Positions 8,479-19,251 are shown, counted from the first letter of the stretch. The stretch is 64,000 nt of DNA from Hoeflea sp. (GCF_014359905.1 NZ_JACIYP010000003.1:56822-120821), one strand, 5' to 3'. The notes: generated from the sequence alone by a model not told the origin. Program-made: numbers and translations.

Positions 8479-9645
8479 TCACGCCTTTATCGGGGGAAGC
8501 CTGTTCAACAGCGATGTGGGAAGAAGCGGGCGGATAATCAAGCGCCGGATGCGCTGCCATCCTGCGCCAAACAGGATCACGATGGCCCCGACAGCGATCA
8601 GGATCAACGCGAATGGCGGGATTCCGGTGGTGTTGGCCGCACCGTTGACGAGGTAGTAGATCCCGACCGAGCCGAAATAGGCGAGCGTCGGCGCGAGCAG
8701 CGACCGGCGGTCGATGGCCAGCGCCACAAGCACGAACATGGCCATCATCAGGCCAAGCAGGATGCCCGCGGTCATTCCCGGCTCTATCCGGCCTGACAGA
8801 ACTTCCTGGCCGGTGGCCAGAATGAACAGCGGATGCACCAGCAGCGGCGCCGAGACCACGTGCAGCCAGAAGGCGCAGTCCGACCACACCGTCTGCCGCT
8901 CGCGGTCGTGCAGATCGAGCATGACTGCCACGGCAAAGATGACAAGGCCGCACACAAGCGGCACCGCCAGAGCGTTGGAAAGAACCTCAGCCAGCTGATC
9001 GGGCGCAGGCGCTGCGATAGCGCCGCTGGTCATGCTGTCATGGTAGACGAGGACAGCGCCCAGAAACGCCAGGCCGGTAGCGCCAATGGCTGTGACCGCT
9101 GCGAGAACCGGGACCTTGAAGCGCAGGAAATACACCATTGCCGCGGCGATGACGCCGCCACCGAGAACCAGCCCGATCGGCCAGGCATCAGCCCGCAAGG
9201 CGAGCAGGGAAAAGGCGTTGAGCGCCTCGGGCAGTTCATAACGCGAGCGGATGAAGGCGACCAGCAAGGACAGAACCGCGGCGATGAACACCAGGGCCAG
9301 CAAGGTGCTCGACAGCCGCATCCGCTTCTGCCGGGTGACGATTTCCGCGACAACCCAGCTTGCCAGCGCCAGCATCGGCGCAATGGAAAGGCTGCCCTCG
9401 GGAAACAGGGCACGCAACGCAAAAAAGGCGCCGGAAAACAAAAGAACGATGCCGACGGTGACGAAGATATCATTGCCGCCACCCACCAGCCGCATCTGAT
9501 CATCGACCGAAAGCGCTGCGGTGGTTTCGCCGGACACCTGCCCGGATCCGTCATCATCGCGGGCAAGCGCCACCAGGGCTTCACGTTGCGCGGGCCGGAG
9601 AATGCCCTGGAGCACCGCGCGATCCAGCGTTGCTTCGTCGATCAT
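8479..9645 (-). CDS. Polytopic membrane protein of unknown function between hslV and hslU
   Basis: This 388-residue protein has a soluble N-terminal segment of about 55 residues ([20 protein letters not shown]...) followed by ten or more hydrophobic segments and a short basic C-terminus. The N-terminal layout resembles predicted membrane proteins of the DUF2157 type, but I cannot confirm that. The ATG at 9645 follows an AGGAGA ribosome binding site. It sits between hslV and hslU in the same direction, with only seven bases to hslU, so it is probably cotranscribed with the heat-shock protease. No functional residues are recognised. Confidence 0.75.
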   Translation of the reverse strand: MIDEATLDRAVLQGILRPAQREALVALARDDDGSGQVSGETTAALSVDDQMRLVGGGNDIFVTVGIVLLFSGAFFALRALFPEGSLSIAPMLALASWVVAEIVTRQKRMRLSSTLLALVFIAAVLSLLVAFIRSRYELPEALNAFSLLALRADAWPIGLVLGGGVIAAAMVYFLRFKVPVLAAVTAIGATGLAFLGAVLVYHDSMTSGAIAAPAPDQLAEVLSNALAVPLVCGLVIFAVAVMLDLHDRERQTVWSDCAFWLHVVSAPLLVHPLFILATGQEVLSGRIEPGMTAGILLGLMMAMFVLVALAIDRRSLLAPTLAYFGSVGIYYLVNGAANTTGIPPFALILIAVGAIVILFGAGWQRIRRLIIRPLLPTSLLNRLPPIKA

Positions 9646-9740
9646 GCGGATCTCCTGTCGTTGGGAGCTGCGTCGGCTGGCGCATAGGTCACGATAAGCG
9701 TGGCTTGGGTATCATCACCCGCAACCCGATCCGCGAGGCG

Positions 9741-10301
9741 TCAATCGAGGTCAAGGGTTTCGATCACGATATTGGAATTGGTGTAGACACAGATGTCGCC
9801 GGCGATCTCCATGGCCCGCCGCGCAATTTCTTCGGCAGACTTGTCCGTGTCCATCAGGGCGCGGGCGGCAGCATAGGCATAGTTTCCGCCCGAGCCTATG
9901 GCCATGGTGCCGTGTTCGGGCTCAAGCACATCGCCATTGCCCGTGATAGCCAGCGTCACGGTCTTGTCGGCCACCAGCATCATTGCCTCGAGCCGCCTCA
10001 GATACCGGTCGGTGCGCCAGTCCTTGGCGAGTTCGACGGCGGCACGGGTCAACTGGCCCTGATACTGCTCCAGCTTGGCCTCGAGCCGCTCGAGAAGCGT
10101 GAACGCATCAGCCGTGGCGCCGGCAAAGCCGGCAATCACGCTGTCATCCTTGCCGATCCGGCGGACCTTGCGGGCATTGCCCTTCATCACGGTCTGGCCG
10201 AGGCTGACCTGGCCGTCGCCGGCCATCACCACATGATTGCCCTTGCGCACCGTGATGATGGTGGTGGCATGCATCGCGCCAAAGGGATTTTGCTCGCCCA
10301 T
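9741..10301 (-). CDS. hslV: ATP-dependent protease peptidase subunit HslV
   Basis: HslV is the proteasome-like threonine peptidase that works with HslU. The 186-residue precursor is processed before T13 ([10 protein letters not shown]), leaving the catalytic N-terminal threonine; [13 protein letters not shown] follows as in the family. An AGGAAAGGAT ribosome binding site precedes the ATG. It is first in hslV-membrane protein-hslU and divergent from hisB across about 180 bases. The 95 bases between hslV and the membrane protein hold no convincing gene. Confidence 0.96.
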   Translation of the reverse strand: MGEQNPFGAMHATTIITVRKGNHVVMAGDGQVSLGQTVMKGNARKVRRIGKDDSVIAGFAGATADAFTLLERLEAKLEQYQGQLTRAAVELAKDWRTDRYLRRLEAMMLVADKTVTLAITGNGDVLEPEHGTMAIGSGGNYAYAAARALMDTDKSAEEIARRAMEIAGDICVYTNSNIVIETLDLD

Positions 10302-10482
10302 GGGGCATCCTTTCCTTCATGCGGCGGCGGGCCGCAATATCCGAGTGTCCGCTCTATGTAAGCGCGCAGGATACGAATGCAAATCGTCTTTGCTGCGTTA
10401 CGCCGGCATCGCACCAAAGCCGTCTGGATATTTGCCGTGCAGACTGGTATTGACCCGCCAAAGCCTTGCTTGGAGACCGCTG
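10302..10482. other. Divergent intergenic region between hslV and hisB
   Basis: These 181 bases must hold promoters for both hslV and the his operon. I looked for a heat-shock (sigma-32-type) promoter on the minus strand and a sigma-70 promoter on the plus strand and found no match good enough to place. Confidence 0.4.
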
Positions 10483-11091
10483 ATGGCCCAGACACAAACC
10501 GCGCGCGCCGCCGCTGTCGCCCGCAAGACCAATGAAACCGATATTTCCGTGTCCCTGTCGGTTGACGGCACCGGCGCCGGTTCGATTTCAACCGGCATCG
10601 GGTTCTTCGACCACATGCTCGAGCAGCTCTGCCGACACTCGCTGATCGATCTTGATGTCAAGGCCGAGGGCGATTTGCACATCGACGATCACCATACGGT
10701 CGAGGACACCGGCATCGCCATCGGCCAGGCGCTGTCAAAGGCACTTGGCGACCGGAAAGGCATCACGCGCTATGCCTCTCTGGATCTGGCGATGGACGAG
10801 ACCCTGACCCGGGCCGCGATCGACATTTCCGGCCGGCCCTTCCTGGTCTGGGATGTGGCGTTCACCGCGCCCAAGATCGGATCCTTTGATACCGAGCTGG
10901 TCCGCGAATTCTTCCAGGCCCTGGCGCAGCATGGCGGCATTACCCTGCATGTGACCAATCTGTATGGTGCCAACAGCCACCATATTGCCGAAACCTGCTT
11001 CAAGGCCGTGGCGCGGATCTTGCGCACGGCGTGCGAAGTCGATCCGCGGCAGAAGGACCGGATCCCCTCGACCAAGGGATCCCTGGCCTGA
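10483..11091 (+). CDS. hisB: Imidazoleglycerol-phosphate dehydratase
   Basis: HisB dehydrates imidazoleglycerol phosphate to imidazoleacetol phosphate in histidine synthesis. The 202-residue monofunctional form shows the metal-binding repeats: [14 protein letters not shown] near 42-55, DDHHTVEDT near 67-75, and NSHHIAET near the C-terminus. The ATG at 10483 gives [10 protein letters not shown]; open frame upstream of it does not look like HisB. It opens the run hisB-DUF2628-hisH-hisA-hisF-hisE-coaA. Confidence 0.96.
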   Translation: MAQTQTARAAAVARKTNETDISVSLSVDGTGAGSISTGIGFFDHMLEQLCRHSLIDLDVKAEGDLHIDDHHTVEDTGIAIGQALSKALGDRKGITRYASLDLAMDETLTRAAIDISGRPFLVWDVAFTAPKIGSFDTELVREFFQALAQHGGITLHVTNLYGANSHHIAETCFKAVARILRTACEVDPRQKDRIPSTKGSLA

Positions 11092-11129
11092 CCCTGCCCG
11101 GCAACTCAGGCCGAACGGAGATATTTGAC

Positions 11130-11612
11130 ATGACCTCCTATCTAGTCTTGGCCAGCCCCGGGGTGCGGGAACCGGACGAGCGCTCCGTGGTGATTGCCGA
11201 CCGGTTCGCGTTTCTTGGCTTCATCGCGCCGGTGATCTGGCTGCTGTTCAACCGGCTCTGGCTTGAAGCCTTCGCGGCCGCCCTGGTGACGGTTGCGGCG
11301 AGCATGCTGGCGGGCAGCGCCGGTCAGCCGGCTCTGGGTCTGGCCATTGGCCTTGCCCTGCAGGTGATCACCGGCCTCGAAGGCCGCAACTGGCGCGCGG
11401 CATCCTTGCAGCGCCGCGGCTGGCGGCTTGTCGATGTGGTGGAAACCGATGATTCCGACACGGCCTTTGAAATCCATGCAGCCCGTGCCGTCAGGCATGA
11501 TACGTCTCCCGTGCCTGCAAGCCCCCGGCCGAGCCGCCCGCCCTTGATGCCGGGTCGTCCGCGCACAGGCGTAGCAGGCTCCATCGGCATGGTGCCGGTT
11601 GAAAGGAAGTGA
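11130..11612 (+). CDS. DUF2628 family protein in the his operon
   Basis: This 160-residue protein has two hydrophobic segments (about residues 28-44 and 49-84) and a proline- and arginine-rich C-terminal tail. I recognise it as the DUF2628-type protein usually found between hisB and hisH in Rhizobiales. It is probably an inner-membrane protein, and no enzyme motif is visible. It lies 38 bases after hisB and runs up to the start region of hisH, so it should be cotranscribed with the histidine genes, although a role in histidine synthesis is not implied. Confidence 0.8.
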   Translation: MTSYLVLASPGVREPDERSVVIADRFAFLGFIAPVIWLLFNRLWLEAFAAALVTVAASMLAGSAGQPALGLAIGLALQVITGLEGRNWRAASLQRRGWRLVDVVETDDSDTAFEIHAARAVRHDTSPVPASPRPSRPPLMPGRPRTGVAGSIGMVPVERK

Positions 11613-11617
11613 GCCCG

Positions 11618-12268
11618 ATGCAGGTCGTCATTGTTGACTACGGGTCGGGCAATCTTCGCTCCGCGCTCAAGGCGTTCGAGCGCGCCGCACGCGAATCGGG
11701 CGTCTCCGCCAACATCACGTTGAGCGCCGATGCCGATCACGTCGCAGCCGCCGACCGCGTCGTCCTGCCCGGCGTCGGCGCCTATGCAGACTGCCGGGCC
11801 GGGCTCGACGCCATCGACGGCATGAACGCGGCGCTTCGCCACGCGGTCGAGGACAAGGCCCGCCCCTTCCTCGGCATCTGCGTCGGCATGCAGCTGATGT
11901 CGACCAGGGGGCTTGAAAAGACAGTGACGCAAGGCTTTGACTGGATCTCCGGCGATGTGGTCGAAATCGAGCCTTCGAATCCGGCTTTGAAAATTCCGCA
12001 GATCGGCTGGAACACTCTTGATCTCCACCGCCAGCATCCGCTGTTCGACGGCATTCCGACCGGACCGGACGGGCTGCACGCCTACTTCGTGCACTCCTAC
12101 CATCTGGCGGCGACCAATCCCTCCGATGTGCTTGCGACAACCGACTATGGCGGGCCGGTGACTGCCGCCGTGGCGCATGAAAACCGGGCGGGAACCCAGT
12201 TTCACCCGGAGAAGAGCCAGACGCTGGGTCTGGCCCTGATCGCCAATTTCCTCAAATGGAAGCCCTGA
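11618..12268 (+). CDS. hisH: Imidazole glycerol phosphate synthase, glutamine amidotransferase subunit
   Basis: HisH hydrolyses glutamine and channels ammonia to HisF. The 216-residue protein starts [15 protein letters not shown] and has the catalytic cysteine C88 in FLGICVGMQ; the His-Glu pair is in FHPEKSQ near residue 195. The ATG at 11618 is preferred over a GTG at 11609 because GGAAG is well spaced from it and because family members begin just there. It is one base from hisA. Confidence 0.95.
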   Translation: MQVVIVDYGSGNLRSALKAFERAARESGVSANITLSADADHVAAADRVVLPGVGAYADCRAGLDAIDGMNAALRHAVEDKARPFLGICVGMQLMSTRGLEKTVTQGFDWISGDVVEIEPSNPALKIPQIGWNTLDLHRQHPLFDGIPTGPDGLHAYFVHSYHLAATNPSDVLATTDYGGPVTAAVAHENRAGTQFHPEKSQTLGLALIANFLKWKP

Positions 12269-12269
12269 C

Positions 12270-13040
12270 ATGATCCTGTTTCCCGCCATCGATCTGAAGG
12301 ACGGCCAGTGCGTCCGGCTCAAGCTGGGCGAAATGGACAGTGCCACTGTCTACAACGAGGACCCGGCGGCCCAGGCGCTTGCCTTTGAAGCGCAGGGTTT
12401 TGAATGGCTGCACGTCGTCGATCTCAACGGCGCGTTCGAGGGCCAGTCGGTCAATGGCGCCGCCGTCGAGGCGATCCTCGCGGCAACGAAAAATCCGGTG
12501 CAGCTCGGCGGCGGCATCCGGACGCTCGCGCATATCGAATCCTGGCTGGACAAAGGTCTCGCCCGTGTGATTCTCGGCACCGTCGCGGTGCGCGATCCCG
12601 ACCTCGTGAAACAAGCCTGCAAGCAGTTCCCCGGGCGCGTCGCCGTGGGCATTGACGCCAAGGGCGGCAAGGTTGCGGTCGAGGGCTGGGCCGAGGCCTC
12701 GGAGCTCGGCGTCATCGAACTCGCCCGGCGGTTCGAAGGCGCGGGCGTTGCCGCCATCATCTACACCGATATCGACCGCGACGGCGTTCTGACCGGCATC
12801 AATTGGGAATCGACCATCGAACTGGCGGACGCCGTGTCGATCCCAGTGATCGCCTCGGGCGGTCTGGCCTCGATCGCCGACATTGTGCGGATGAGGATGC
12901 CCGACGCGGCACGCCTCGAAGGCGCAATCTCCGGCCGGGCGCTCTATGACGGCCGTATCGATCCGGCCGAGGCGCTGGGCATCTTGAACGGCACGCTCGC
13001 GGTCGAAGCCGCCCAATTCGAGGACGACGATCGGTCATGA
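12270..13040 (+). CDS. hisA: ProFAR isomerase (1-(5-phosphoribosyl)-5-[(5-phosphoribosylamino)methylideneamino]imidazole-4-carboxamide isomerase)
   Basis: HisA opens the ribose of ProFAR to give PRFAR. The 256-residue TIM barrel starts [12 protein letters not shown] with the catalytic-type aspartate D8; the second aspartate is in [10 protein letters not shown] (about 168-177), and phosphate-binding glycines are in QLGGGIRT and ASGGL. It overlaps hisF by four bases (ATGA). Confidence 0.96.
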   Translation: MILFPAIDLKDGQCVRLKLGEMDSATVYNEDPAAQALAFEAQGFEWLHVVDLNGAFEGQSVNGAAVEAILAATKNPVQLGGGIRTLAHIESWLDKGLARVILGTVAVRDPDLVKQACKQFPGRVAVGIDAKGGKVAVEGWAEASELGVIELARRFEGAGVAAIIYTDIDRDGVLTGINWESTIELADAVSIPVIASGGLASIADIVRMRMPDAARLEGAISGRALYDGRIDPAEALGILNGTLAVEAAQFEDDDRS

Positions 13041-13813
13041 CCCTGAAATCCCGCGTCATCCCCTGCCTGGATGTGAAAGACGGCCGCGTCGTCAAGGGCG
13101 TCAATTTCGTCGACCTGATCGATGCCGGCGACCCGGTCGAGGCCGCCAAGGCCTATGATGCGGCCGGCGCCGATGAATTGTGCTTTCTCGATATCACCGC
13201 GTCGTCGGACAATCGCGACACGATTTTCGATGTGGTGGCGCAGACGGCGGAACATTGTTTCATGCCTCTGACCGTCGGCGGCGGCGTGAGGGCCGTGTCC
13301 GATATTCGCAAGCTGCTTCTGGCGGGCGCCGACAAGGTCTCGATCAACACGGCTGCGGTCAACAATCCCAATTTCGTTGCCGAAGCCGCCGACAAGTTCG
13401 GCAACCAGTGCATCGTCGTCTCGGTGGACGCCAAGAAGGTCTCAGGGCCCGGCGAGGAAGACCGTTGGGAAATCTTCACCCATGGCGGCCGCACGCCGAC
13501 CGGCATCGAAGCCATCGGCTTTGCCCGCAGGATGGTCGACCTCGGCGCCGGAGAAATCATGCTGACCTCGATGGACCGGGACGGCACCAAATCCGGCTAT
13601 GACATTCCGCTCACCCGGGCGATTGCCGACGCGGTGCGGGTGCCGGTGATTGCTTCGGGCGGTGTCGGCACTCTCGATCACCTGGTCGAGGGCATCCGCG
13701 ACGGCCACGCCACCGCCGTGCTCGCAGCCTCGATTTTCCATTTTGGAACCTATACGATCCATGAAGCCAAGCAGCACATGGCCGATGCCGGTCTCGCCAT
13801 GCGCATGGTCTGA
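13037..13813 (+). CDS. hisF: Imidazole glycerol phosphate synthase, cyclase subunit
   Basis: HisF uses ammonia from HisH to convert PRFAR to imidazoleglycerol phosphate and AICAR. The 258-residue TIM barrel has the catalytic aspartates D11 (IPCLDVKDG) and the one in IVVSVDAKK, plus LTVGGGVR and ASGGVG phosphate loops. It is translationally coupled to hisA and followed by hisE after 39 bases. Confidence 0.97.
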   Translation: MTLKSRVIPCLDVKDGRVVKGVNFVDLIDAGDPVEAAKAYDAAGADELCFLDITASSDNRDTIFDVVAQTAEHCFMPLTVGGGVRAVSDIRKLLLAGADKVSINTAAVNNPNFVAEAADKFGNQCIVVSVDAKKVSGPGEEDRWEIFTHGGRTPTGIEAIGFARRMVDLGAGEIMLTSMDRDGTKSGYDIPLTRAIADAVRVPVIASGGVGTLDHLVEGIRDGHATAVLAASIFHFGTYTIHEAKQHMADAGLAMRMV

Positions 13814-13852
13814 CCAGGCCGTCACAGGAAATTTTGGGAGACTTGCCCGCCA

Positions 13853-14176
13853 ATGTCCAGCTTTACCCTTGCCGATCTCGAGCGGATTGTCGCTGACCGC
13901 GCCTCGGCCGATCCGGACCAGTCCTGGACAGCGAAGCTTGTCGCAGCGGGAATGCCAAAGGCTGCCAAGAAGCTCGGCGAGGAAGCCATCGAAACCGTGA
14001 TCGCGGCGACTTCCCAATCGCGCGGCGAACTTGTCGGTGAAACAGCCGATCTTCTCTATCATGTTATGGTCGTCTTGAAGATCGCCGGTGTCCCGCTGGG
14101 CGAAGTGATGGACGAGTTGGAACGCCGGACAGCACAATCGGGCCTTGACGAGAAAGCCGGGCGCCGGGCGGAGTAA
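13853..14176 (+). CDS. hisE: Phosphoribosyl-ATP pyrophosphatase
   Basis: HisE hydrolyses phosphoribosyl-ATP to phosphoribosyl-AMP. The 107-residue protein belongs to the all-alpha NTP pyrophosphohydrolase fold, with acidic metal-binding residues in [14 protein letters not shown] (about 39-52) and [12 protein letters not shown] (about 61-72). It is a stand-alone HisE rather than a HisIE fusion, so hisI must be elsewhere. The stop is two bases before coaA. Confidence 0.94.
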   Translation: MSSFTLADLERIVADRASADPDQSWTAKLVAAGMPKAAKKLGEEAIETVIAATSQSRGELVGETADLLYHVMVVLKIAGVPLGEVMDELERRTAQSGLDEKAGRRAE

Positions 14177-14178
14177 TC

Positions 14179-15165
14179 ATGGATCAGACCGAAAAACAGC
14201 CACGGGCCCTCGATCATTTCAGAGGCGACGATTTTTCTCCCTATCGTTTCTTCACGGCTGACCAGTGGGCGACCTTCCGCGCCGATACGCCGCTGACCCT
14301 GACGGAAGACGAGGTTCGCCGGCTCCGGTCTCTCAACGACCCCATCGATCTCGATGAGATCCGGCGGATCTACCTGTCGCTGTCGCGGCTCCTGTCCGCC
14401 CATGTCGAATCCTCGCAACTGCTGTTCGAGCAGCGCAAGCGCTTCCTGAGCCTCGCCGACGTGACCAAGACGCCCTTCATCATCGGCATCGCCGGATCGG
14501 TGGCGGTGGGCAAGTCCACCACCGCCCGTGTCCTGACCGAGCTTCTGGCGCGCTGGCCGTCAAGCCCGAAGGTTGACCTGGTGACCACGGACGGTTTCTT
14601 GTACCCCAACGAGGTTCTGCGTCGCGAAAACCTGATGGACCGCAAGGGCTTTCCCGAAAGCTACGATGTCGGCGCGGTGTTGCGGTTTCTCTCGGAAATC
14701 AAGGCGGGACAGCACAATGTCCGCGCGCCGCGCTATTCGCACCTGACCTATGATGTGCTGCCGGGCGAATTCACCTATATCGACCGGCCCGACATCCTGA
14801 TCTTCGAGGGCATCAATGTCCTGCAGGTGCGCGATCTGCCCGAGGACGGCAAGATCGTTCCCTTCGTGTCCGACTTCTTCGATTTCTCGATCTATATCGA
14901 CGCCGAGGAGTCGGACATTCACAAATGGTATGTCGACCGGTTCATGAACCTGAGGCAGACCGCGTTCCGCGATCCCGAATCCTTCTTTCACCGCTATGCG
15001 GCGATCAACGAGGATGCCGCCCGCGCCATTGCCGAGAGCCTGTGGGAGAACATCAATCTCAAGAACCTCAAGCAGAACATCCTGCCGACGCGTCCGCGCG
15101 CCGACCTGATCCTGCGCAAGGCGCCGAACCATCTCATCGAGCAGGTGGCGTTGCGCAAGCTGTGA
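14179..15165 (+). CDS. coaA: Pantothenate kinase, type I
   Basis: CoaA phosphorylates pantothenate, the committed step of CoA synthesis, and type I enzymes are feedback-inhibited by CoA. The 328-residue protein has the P-loop GSVAVGKST at 106-114 and the family regions TTDGFLYPN and IFEGINVLQ. It follows hisE by two bases, linking CoA and histidine genes in one transcript, and converges on alkB across 27 bases. Confidence 0.96.
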   Translation: MDQTEKQPRALDHFRGDDFSPYRFFTADQWATFRADTPLTLTEDEVRRLRSLNDPIDLDEIRRIYLSLSRLLSAHVESSQLLFEQRKRFLSLADVTKTPFIIGIAGSVAVGKSTTARVLTELLARWPSSPKVDLVTTDGFLYPNEVLRRENLMDRKGFPESYDVGAVLRFLSEIKAGQHNVRAPRYSHLTYDVLPGEFTYIDRPDILIFEGINVLQVRDLPEDGKIVPFVSDFFDFSIYIDAEESDIHKWYVDRFMNLRQTAFRDPESFFHRYAAINEDAARAIAESLWENINLKNLKQNILPTRPRADLILRKAPNHLIEQVALRKL

Positions 15166-15192
15166 CGGCATGCTGCCGGGACAGCAGAAGCT

Positions 15193-15801
15193 TCAGGCGC
15201 TGACCCGGCGCAGCGTCAGGTTGATGCGACCGCCATCCTTGAGCAGCGTCGAGGTGGTTGGATAGATCCGGTCGACCCCGTGGAAGGCGAGACGGCTGTC
15301 TCCGCCAAGAACGACGATGTCGCCGCTTTCCAGCCGGAACGATCGGGTCGGCTCGTTCCGCGCGGTGCCACCGACCCGGAACAGGCAGGCGTCGCCGAGC
15401 GAAACCGACAGCACCGGCGCGGAAAAGTCTTGCTCATCGCGGTCCTGGTGCAGGCCCATGCGCGCGCTTGCATCGTAGAAATTGACCAGGCAGGCCTGGG
15501 GCGGCCGCGTGTCCCCGCTCAGCTCCATCCAGATCTTCATCAGGCTTTCTGGAATCGGCGGCCAGGTTGCGCCGGTGACCGGATGGCGGTCCTGGTAGCG
15601 ATAGCCCGTCTTGTCGGCGACCCAGCCGAGTTCGCCGCAATTCGTCATCCTGACACTGAGCGGCTTGCCGGTTCGCGGCATTTCCGGGCGGTAGAGCGGT
15701 GCCTGGACCGCCACCGCCCGGATCTCATCCACCAGATGCTCCTGCGCGGCCCGGTCGAGATATCCGGGAATGTGGCGCATCCCCTTGGGCAGCACGAGCA
15801 T
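15193..15801 (-). CDS. alkB: AlkB-type Fe(II)/2-oxoglutarate-dependent DNA dealkylase
   Basis: AlkB removes alkyl groups such as 1-methyladenine and 3-methylcytosine from DNA by oxidation. The 202-residue protein keeps the iron ligands H118 and D120 (LHQDRDE) and H174 (AFHGVDR), and the 2-oxoglutarate-binding arginines in RINLTLRR at 192-199. The order on the minus strand is nitroreductase, arfB, kbp, alkB. No Ada box or adjacent regulator is seen. Confidence 0.92.
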   Translation of the reverse strand: MLVLPKGMRHIPGYLDRAAQEHLVDEIRAVAVQAPLYRPEMPRTGKPLSVRMTNCGELGWVADKTGYRYQDRHPVTGATWPPIPESLMKIWMELSGDTRPPQACLVNFYDASARMGLHQDRDEQDFSAPVLSVSLGDACLFRVGGTARNEPTRSFRLESGDIVVLGGDSRLAFHGVDRIYPTTSTLLKDGGRINLTLRRVSA

Positions 15802-15828
15802 CGGCTGATGTCCAGTCTGGTCGCCGTT

Positions 15829-16344
15829 TCAGGTGGTTTTGATGTCGGGAATGCGCAGCACCTGGCCGGGATAGATCTTGTCAGGATGCGACAGCATCGG
15901 CGTGTTGGCCTCGAAGATCACCGTGTATTTGGGACCCTTGCCCTTGCCATAGGCGGCCTCGGCGATCTTCCAGAGCGTGTCGCCCTTCTTGACCGTATGA
16001 AGGCGCGGCGCCTTGGCTGGGGTGGAGGCCTTGACCAGTTCGGTCATGTCGGTGGTGCCGAGCGAAAGACCGGAGTCGGGCACAATGACCTTCAGCTCTT
16101 CCGCTTCCACCTTGGAGATGCCCAGGGTATTGCCGACCGCGATGATGGCCTTCTCGAAGATCGACTGATCCTCGACAACGCCCGACAGGACCACCTTGTC
16201 GCCCTCCACCTTCACGTCGACCCTGTCGGTGCCGAGATTGAACGAATCCAGTTCCTTCTTGACCGCCTCGGCTTCGGGCGCGTCATCATCGCCGCCAATG
16301 CCGAGTTTCTTTCCTGCCGATTTGATGAAATCGAAAATACCCAT
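15829..16344 (-). CDS. kbp: BON and LysM domain protein, potassium-binding Kbp/YgaU type
   Basis: The 171-residue protein begins MGIFDFIKSAGKKLG, has a BON domain at about 25-90 and a LysM domain at about 115-167 (TVKKGDTLWKIAEAAYGKG). The arrangement matches E. coli Kbp (YgaU), a soluble K+-binding protein, though a general peptidoglycan-binding role is also possible. The start at 16344 gives the conserved N-terminus and has no signal peptide, as in Kbp. An earlier in-frame ATG at 16389 is rejected. Confidence 0.88.
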   Translation of the reverse strand: MGIFDFIKSAGKKLGIGGDDDAPEAEAVKKELDSFNLGTDRVDVKVEGDKVVLSGVVEDQSIFEKAIIAVGNTLGISKVEAEELKVIVPDSGLSLGTTDMTELVKASTPAKAPRLHTVKKGDTLWKIAEAAYGKGKGPKYTVIFEANTPMLSHPDKIYPGQVLRIPDIKTT

Positions 16345-16427
16345 AAGTCGCGTCTCCCCGAGTGAGTGGTGTCGGCCAAGCATAAGCACGCCGCAGCCCG
16401 GTCTGCCAGCAAAAAGCTGTTGCTAAT

Positions 16428-16862
16428 CTACTCATCGGTAACTTTGCCTCGAGCCTTCTTGATCGTGGCCCTGCCTGACTTGGCCGCAAGCCGGCGTTCC
16501 ACCGATCCCCGTGTCGGCCGGGTCTTGCGCCGGGGCGGCGGCGGCGGTTCCGAAGCCTGATCGATCAGCTCGGTGAGCCGCGCGCGCGCATCCGCCCGGT
16601 TGCGCTCCTGGGTGCGGAAGCGGTTGGCCTCGATGATGATGACACCGTCCTTGGAAACACGGCTGCCGCCAAGCCGGATGGCGTTGGTCTTGACCCGTTC
16701 GGGCAAGGACGGCGAATTGCGGATGTCAAACCGCAGTTGCACCGCGGTGGCGACCTTGTTGACGTTCTGGCCGCCGGGACCCGAGGCACGAATGAAGCTT
16801 TCGCTGAGCTCCCAGGCGGCGATGACGATGCCGCGCGCTGCGTGCAGGGCCATCGCGCTCAT
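16428..16862 (-). CDS. arfB: Alternative ribosome-rescue factor, peptidyl-tRNA hydrolase ArfB
   Basis: ArfB hydrolyses peptidyl-tRNA on ribosomes stalled at the end of an mRNA. The 144-residue protein has the GGQ motif (GPGGQNVNK, GGQ at 30-32) and a basic C-terminal tail (KKARGK region) that would enter the empty mRNA channel. Its start overlaps the nitroreductase stop by four bases, so the two are coupled. Confidence 0.93.
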   Translation of the reverse strand: MSAMALHAARGIVIAAWELSESFIRASGPGGQNVNKVATAVQLRFDIRNSPSLPERVKTNAIRLGGSRVSKDGVIIIEANRFRTQERNRADARARLTELIDQASEPPPPPRRKTRPTRGSVERRLAAKSGRATIKKARGKVTDE

Positions 16863-17536
16863 GGCGCCGTCTTCCAGAAAAGAATGTCCTGTTCATCCTT
16901 TCTGCTGATCGCCGGAACCCGCGCATCCCTAGCAGGATGACCGGCCACGAGGAGCACGAGCGGCTTTTCATTTTCGGGCCTGCCGCAGATCTGGTTGAGA
17001 AATCCCATCGGCGAGGGTGTATGGGTCAGGGTCGCAAGGCCGGCGGAATGCAGGCTGGTGATCAGCAGGCCAATGGCGATGGAAACGGATTCGGTCACAT
17101 AATAATGCTTGATCTTGCGGCCATCGGCATCGACGCCCCAGCGCCGGGCGAAGATGGCAATCAGCCATGGCGCGGTTTCGAGAAACGGCTTTTCCCAATC
17201 CGTGCCGAGCTGGGCCAGTGCGCCAAGCCATTCTTCTCCCGCCCTGCCGCTGTAGAAAGCCTGTTCCTCTTCTTCGGCGGCAAGCCTGATGGCGCGTTTG
17301 GCGGCGGGATCGCTGATGGCGACAAAACTCCAGGGCTGTTGATTGGCGCCCGACGGTGCGGTTGCGGCGGTCAGGATTGCCAGCCGGATGATCTCCGCAT
17401 CGACGGGATCGGGCGCGAAATCCCGCACCGTGCGGCGTGACTGCATCAGCTCGTAAAACTGGCGGGCACCGCTCAGCATGTCGGCGTCCGACTTTCGCGC
17501 CAGCGAAAGCGCAACAGTCTCTGCGGCTTGGGCCAT
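16859..17536 (-). CDS. Nitroreductase family flavoprotein
   Basis: This 225-residue protein has the nitroreductase fold, with FMN-binding segments SRRTVRDFAPDPV near the N-terminus and APSGANQQPW about 30 residues later; the C-terminal part HTPSPMGFLNQICGRPENEKP resembles the iodotyrosine deiodinase-like branch. The substrate is unknown. The ATG at 17536 gives MAQAAETV; an upstream ATG at 17599 would run into the pckA terminator hairpin and is rejected. It leads the minus-strand group with arfB. Confidence 0.85.
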   Translation of the reverse strand: MAQAAETVALSLARKSDADMLSGARQFYELMQSRRTVRDFAPDPVDAEIIRLAILTAATAPSGANQQPWSFVAISDPAAKRAIRLAAEEEEQAFYSGRAGEEWLGALAQLGTDWEKPFLETAPWLIAIFARRWGVDADGRKIKHYYVTESVSIAIGLLITSLHSAGLATLTHTPSPMGFLNQICGRPENEKPLVLLVAGHPARDARVPAISRKDEQDILFWKTAP

Positions 17537-17579
17537 GGCGCTGATCTCCGGGCGGTGAATTGACCGGCAGAAAATGCGC

Positions 17580-17610
17580 GACAGGCCCCGCCGGGTCAAC
17601 GGGGCCTGTC
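17580..17610 (-). terminator. Terminator hairpin downstream of pckA
   Basis: A perfect 10-bp stem (17580-17589 with 17601-17610) around an 11-base loop lies 28 bases past the pckA stop on the minus strand. The following bases include only a short T run. Confidence 0.7.
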
Positions 17611-17637
17611 AAAGTTTGTCGGGCGAAGCGAGCGGGA

Positions 17638-19251
17638 TTACTGCGCTGCGGCCTTGAAACCGGGCGCGGCATCCAGCACCGAACCATCGACATGGGCTTC
17701 GAACTTGGTGAAATTGTCGACAAACATGCTTACCAGACGGCTGGCGGAGGCGTCGTAGGCAACCGGGTCGGCCCAGGTGGCGCGGGGATCGAGAATGGCG
17801 CCATCAACCCCTTCAACCGCCATCGGCACCGCAAAACCGAAATGCGGGTCCATGCGGAAATCGGCATTTGCGAGCGATCCGTCCAGAGCCGCTGACAGAA
17901 GAGTACGGGTCGCCTTGATCGGCATGCGCTGGCCGGTGCCGTAGGCGCCGCCGGTCCAGCCGGTGTTGACCAGCCAGCAACTGACCTCCTGGTCATGGAT
18001 CAGCTTGCGCAGCAGTCCGCCATAGACCGAAGGGTGGCGCGGCATGAAGGGTGCGCCAAAGCAGGTCGAAAACGTGGCTTCGGGCTCGGTGATGCCTTTT
18101 TCCGTTCCGGCGACCTTGGCGGTGTAGCCGGAAAGGAAATGATACATCGCCTGATCCGGGGTCAGCTTGGCAATGGGCGGCATGACGCCAAAGGCATCGG
18201 CGGTCAGCATGATGATGTTGTGCGGATGGCCGGACCGGCCGGTTTGGCTGGCATTGGGGATGAAATGCAGCGGGTAGGCGCACCGGGTGTTTTCGGTCAG
18301 CGAGGCATCATCGAAATCGGGAATGCGATCCTGATTGAGAATGACATTTTCCAGAACCGTACCGAATCGTTCGGTGGTGCCGAAGATTTCGGGCTCCGCT
18401 TCGCGCGACAGACGGATGGTCTTGGCGTAACAGCCGCCCTCGAAGTTGAACACGCCGTTCTCGCCCCAGCCATGTTCGTCGTCACCGATCAGGGTCCGTT
18501 TCGGATCTGCCGAGAGTGTGGTCTTTCCGGTTCCCGACAGGCCGAAAAACACTGCCGTGTTGCCATTGGGCCCGACATTGGCCGAGCAATGCATCGGCAT
18601 CACGCCCTTGGCGGGCAAAAGATAGTTCAGCGCGGTGAACACGGACTTCTTCATTTCGCCCGCATAGGACGTGCCACCGATCAGGACCAGGCCTTTTTGC
18701 AGATTGACGGCGATCACCGTCTCCGAGCGGCAGCCATGACGGACCGGGTCAGCGCGGAAGGAAGGCAGGTTGATGACAGTCAGTTGCGGCACGAAATCCG
18801 CAAGCGCCGCCCGGTCGGGACGGATCAGCAGATTGCGGATGAAAAGGGCGTGCCACGCATATTCCGTGATGACCCGCGACTTCAGCGCGTGGTCCTGCTC
18901 CGCGCCGCCGATGAGGTCCTGAACGAACAGATCATGATCCTTGGCATGGGCCATCATGTCGGCATGGAGCACATCAAACGACTCCGGCGACATCGGTTTG
19001 TTGTTGTCCCACCAGATCTGGTCGTCGGTGGACGCATCGCGGATGATGAACTTGTCCTGGGCGGAACGGCCGGTGTGCTGGCCCGTCAGCGCCCTCAACG
19101 CGCCGTGCGCCGTCAGAACGGCCTCTCCCCGCGCCACGGCGAGTTCGATCAGTTCCGCTTCTCCGGTGTTGTAGTGCACCAACCCACTGGTGTTCAGGTC
19201 GTAAAGACCGATTCCGGCTGACGGATTACGCACTCCCAAATCCTCACTCAT
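17638..19251 (-). CDS. pckA: Phosphoenolpyruvate carboxykinase (ATP)
   Basis: PckA converts oxaloacetate and ATP to phosphoenolpyruvate and CO2, the entry to gluconeogenesis during growth on organic acids. The 537-residue protein has the P-loop GLSGTGKTT at 237-245, [12 protein letters not shown] around 192-203, and the metal-binding region [10 protein letters not shown] at 257-266. The ATG at 19251 follows AAGGAA and gives [13 protein letters not shown]. It is divergent from chvI, an arrangement conserved in Rhizobiales. Confidence 0.97.
   Translation of the reverse strand: MSEDLGVRNPSAGIGLYDLNTSGLVHYNTGEAELIELAVARGEAVLTAHGALRALTGQHTGRSAQDKFIIRDASTDDQIWWDNNKPMSPESFDVLHADMMAHAKDHDLFVQDLIGGAEQDHALKSRVITEYAWHALFIRNLLIRPDRAALADFVPQLTVINLPSFRADPVRHGCRSETVIAVNLQKGLVLIGGTSYAGEMKKSVFTALNYLLPAKGVMPMHCSANVGPNGNTAVFFGLSGTGKTTLSADPKRTLIGDDEHGWGENGVFNFEGGCYAKTIRLSREAEPEIFGTTERFGTVLENVILNQDRIPDFDDASLTENTRCAYPLHFIPNASQTGRSGHPHNIIMLTADAFGVMPPIAKLTPDQAMYHFLSGYTAKVAGTEKGITEPEATFSTCFGAPFMPRHPSVYGGLLRKLIHDQEVSCWLVNTGWTGGAYGTGQRMPIKATRTLLSAALDGSLANADFRMDPHFGFAVPMAVEGVDGAILDPRATWADPVAYDASASRLVSMFVDNFTKFEAHVDGSVLDAAPGFKAAAQ

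Noticed and set aside
9646..9740. Possible gene remnant: the hslV frame stays open for about 30 codons after the hslV stop
   Set aside because: It is too short to be significant at this GC content, has no start codon, and the residues match no family I know.
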